Source: Nocardiopsaceae bacterium
Lineage (GTDB): Bacteria; Actinomycetota; Actinomycetes; Streptosporangiales; Streptosporangiaceae
Direction: 5' to 3'
DNA: 6,516 nucleotides
Assembly: GCA_031254715.1 (NCBI GenBank)
Contig: JAIRTY010000311.1
Span: 1 to 6,516 of the forward strand
The translations under genes were made by a program, and so were the position numbers. The notes beneath the pieces were generated by a model, which ran no database searches, was not told where the DNA came from, and saw only the letters and a program-made list of their open reading frames with translations. Numbering within the stretch: position 1 is the first letter of the stretch; the number at the start of each line of letters is the position of its first letter. This document shows, in pieces, positions 5,696 through 6,516 of the stretch.

Positions 5696-6516
5696 CACCC
5701 GGCCTCCCGCTGCAGGAACCAGTACTGGCCGAAGGTGATGAGCCCGACCACCAGCACCAGGATCACCGACATCGCGCTGGCCAGGCCGATGTTGAACTGG
5801 GTGAAGCCCGCGTTGACGATCGACATCACGACCGGCGTGGTGCTGGTACCCGGGCCGCCCTGGGTCATGATGTAGAACTGGTTGAACGCGAGGAATGAGC
5901 CGATCACCGAGATGATCAGGCTCAGCGCGATGGGGCGGCGCAGCAGTGGCAGCGTCAGCCGCCGCTCCATCGCCCACCACGACGCCCCGTCCACCCGGGC
6001 GGACTCGTACAGCTCGGCCGGGATCGCCTGCATCCCGGCCATCAGCAGCATCATGGTGAGCCCGGACGCGAACCAGACCACGAGCACGCAGACCGCCGTC
6101 AGCGCCAGCCCGGTATGGACCAGCCAGGCTGTGGTGCTCTTGACGACGCCGAGCCGGGACAGCACCAGGTTGACCGTGCCCGAGGTCGGCTGCAGTTCGA
6201 CCACCGCCATGTAGCTCTCGGTCACCAGCCCGACGATAAACGGGATGAACACCAGCGTCCGGAACACCGTCGCCCCTGGCCGGTTGGCCCGCACCAGGAC
6301 GGCAAGGCCGTAGCCGACGGCCAGGATGGGCAGGGTCACGATCGCCGTGTACGCGAGCGTGAACAGGATCGACTGCACGAACGCCGCGTCGTGGACTAGG
6401 TCGGAGTAGTTCGCCAGGCCGATGAACTGGGACGAGCCGACCAGCGGCCAGTCCGTGAGCGAGACGTAGACCCCGAACCCGAGCGGGAACAGCGTGAACG
6501 CCAGCACCGCGACCAG
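5695..6516 (-). CDS. Carbohydrate ABC transporter permease, MalF-like (CUT1 family), 5' end off window
   Basis: The frame is open to the right edge, giving the last 273 residues; only a short N-terminal stretch should be missing. An internal GTG at 6507 is unlikely to be the start because it falls inside the first membrane helix (LVAVLAFTLFPLGFGVYVSL), which continues to the edge. That helix and the TDWPL that follows are typical of MalF-type subunits. Further helices lie near fragment residues 48-75, 85-106, 136-160, 195-215 and 245-265. The EAA loop is at 169-190 (YESARVDGAS followed by LTLP), and the extracytoplasmic TQGGPGTST motif (218-226) is common in this family. It pairs with the downstream MalG-like permease, whose start overlaps its stop. 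A solute-binding protein gene is expected upstream, beyond the window. Substrate is unknown. Confidence 0.94.
   Translation of the reverse strand: MVAVLAFTLFPLGFGVYVSLTDWPLVGSSQFIGLANYSDLVHDAAFVQSILFTLAYTAIVTLPILAVGYGLAVLVRANRPGATVFRTLVFIPFIVGLVTESYMAVVELQPTSGTVNLVLSRLGVVKSTTAWLVHTGLALTAVCVLVVWFASGLTMMLLMAGMQAIPAELYESARVDGASWWAMERRLTLPLLRRPIALSLIISVIGSFLAFNQFYIMTQGGPGTSTTPVVMSIVNAGFTQFNIGLASAMSVILVLVVGLITFGQYWFLQREAG

Noticed and set aside
5696..5980. Extension of the MalG-like permease frame upstream to 5980
   Set aside because: The extra 95 codons lie wholly within the MalF-like gene in another frame; the coupled ATG at 5695 has a good ribosome site.

Overview
The window is very GC-rich, with G or C at most third codon positions and long spurious antisense reading frames. 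Together with the protein families, this points to a high-GC actinobacterium. I cannot place it more precisely from sequence alone. It holds six protein genes, two of them cut by the window edges. I see no RNA gene, CRISPR array or insertion sequence. No stretch longer than about 165 bases is free of genes.

Layout, left to right. (1) The last 96 codons of a phosphosugar mutase (phosphomannomutase/phosphoglucomutase family), plus strand. (2) A convergent membrane sensor histidine kinase, HK1 (348-2372, minus). The two genes' stop codons sit in the arms of one imperfect inverted repeat. (3) An intergenic region (2373-2535) with four copies of an AACCAC box. (4) A short divergent gene for a degenerate XdhC/CoxI-type Rossmann protein (2536-3090, plus). 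(5) A second histidine kinase, HK2 (2829-4679, minus), clearly a paralog of HK1 but without membrane segments. Its reading frame runs on for about 115 codons past the kinase domain and overlaps the XdhC-like gene antisense by 262 bp. (6) Two translationally coupled permease genes of a CUT1-type (MalF/MalG-like) carbohydrate ABC importer (4841-5695 and 5695 to beyond 6516, minus).

How the genes may work together. The permeases form the membrane channel of a sugar importer; its binding protein is probably encoded upstream, off the right edge. The two kinases share a GAF-HisKA-HATPase core, carry all catalytic boxes, and have no response regulator next to them in the window. They flank the XdhC-like gene, giving a kinase / XdhC-like / kinase cassette, which is the most unusual element here. 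Whether these three act together is inference. A link between HK2 and the upstream sugar importer is also possible, because they lie on the same strand 161 bp apart, but a candidate promoter in the gap suggests HK2 can be transcribed separately.
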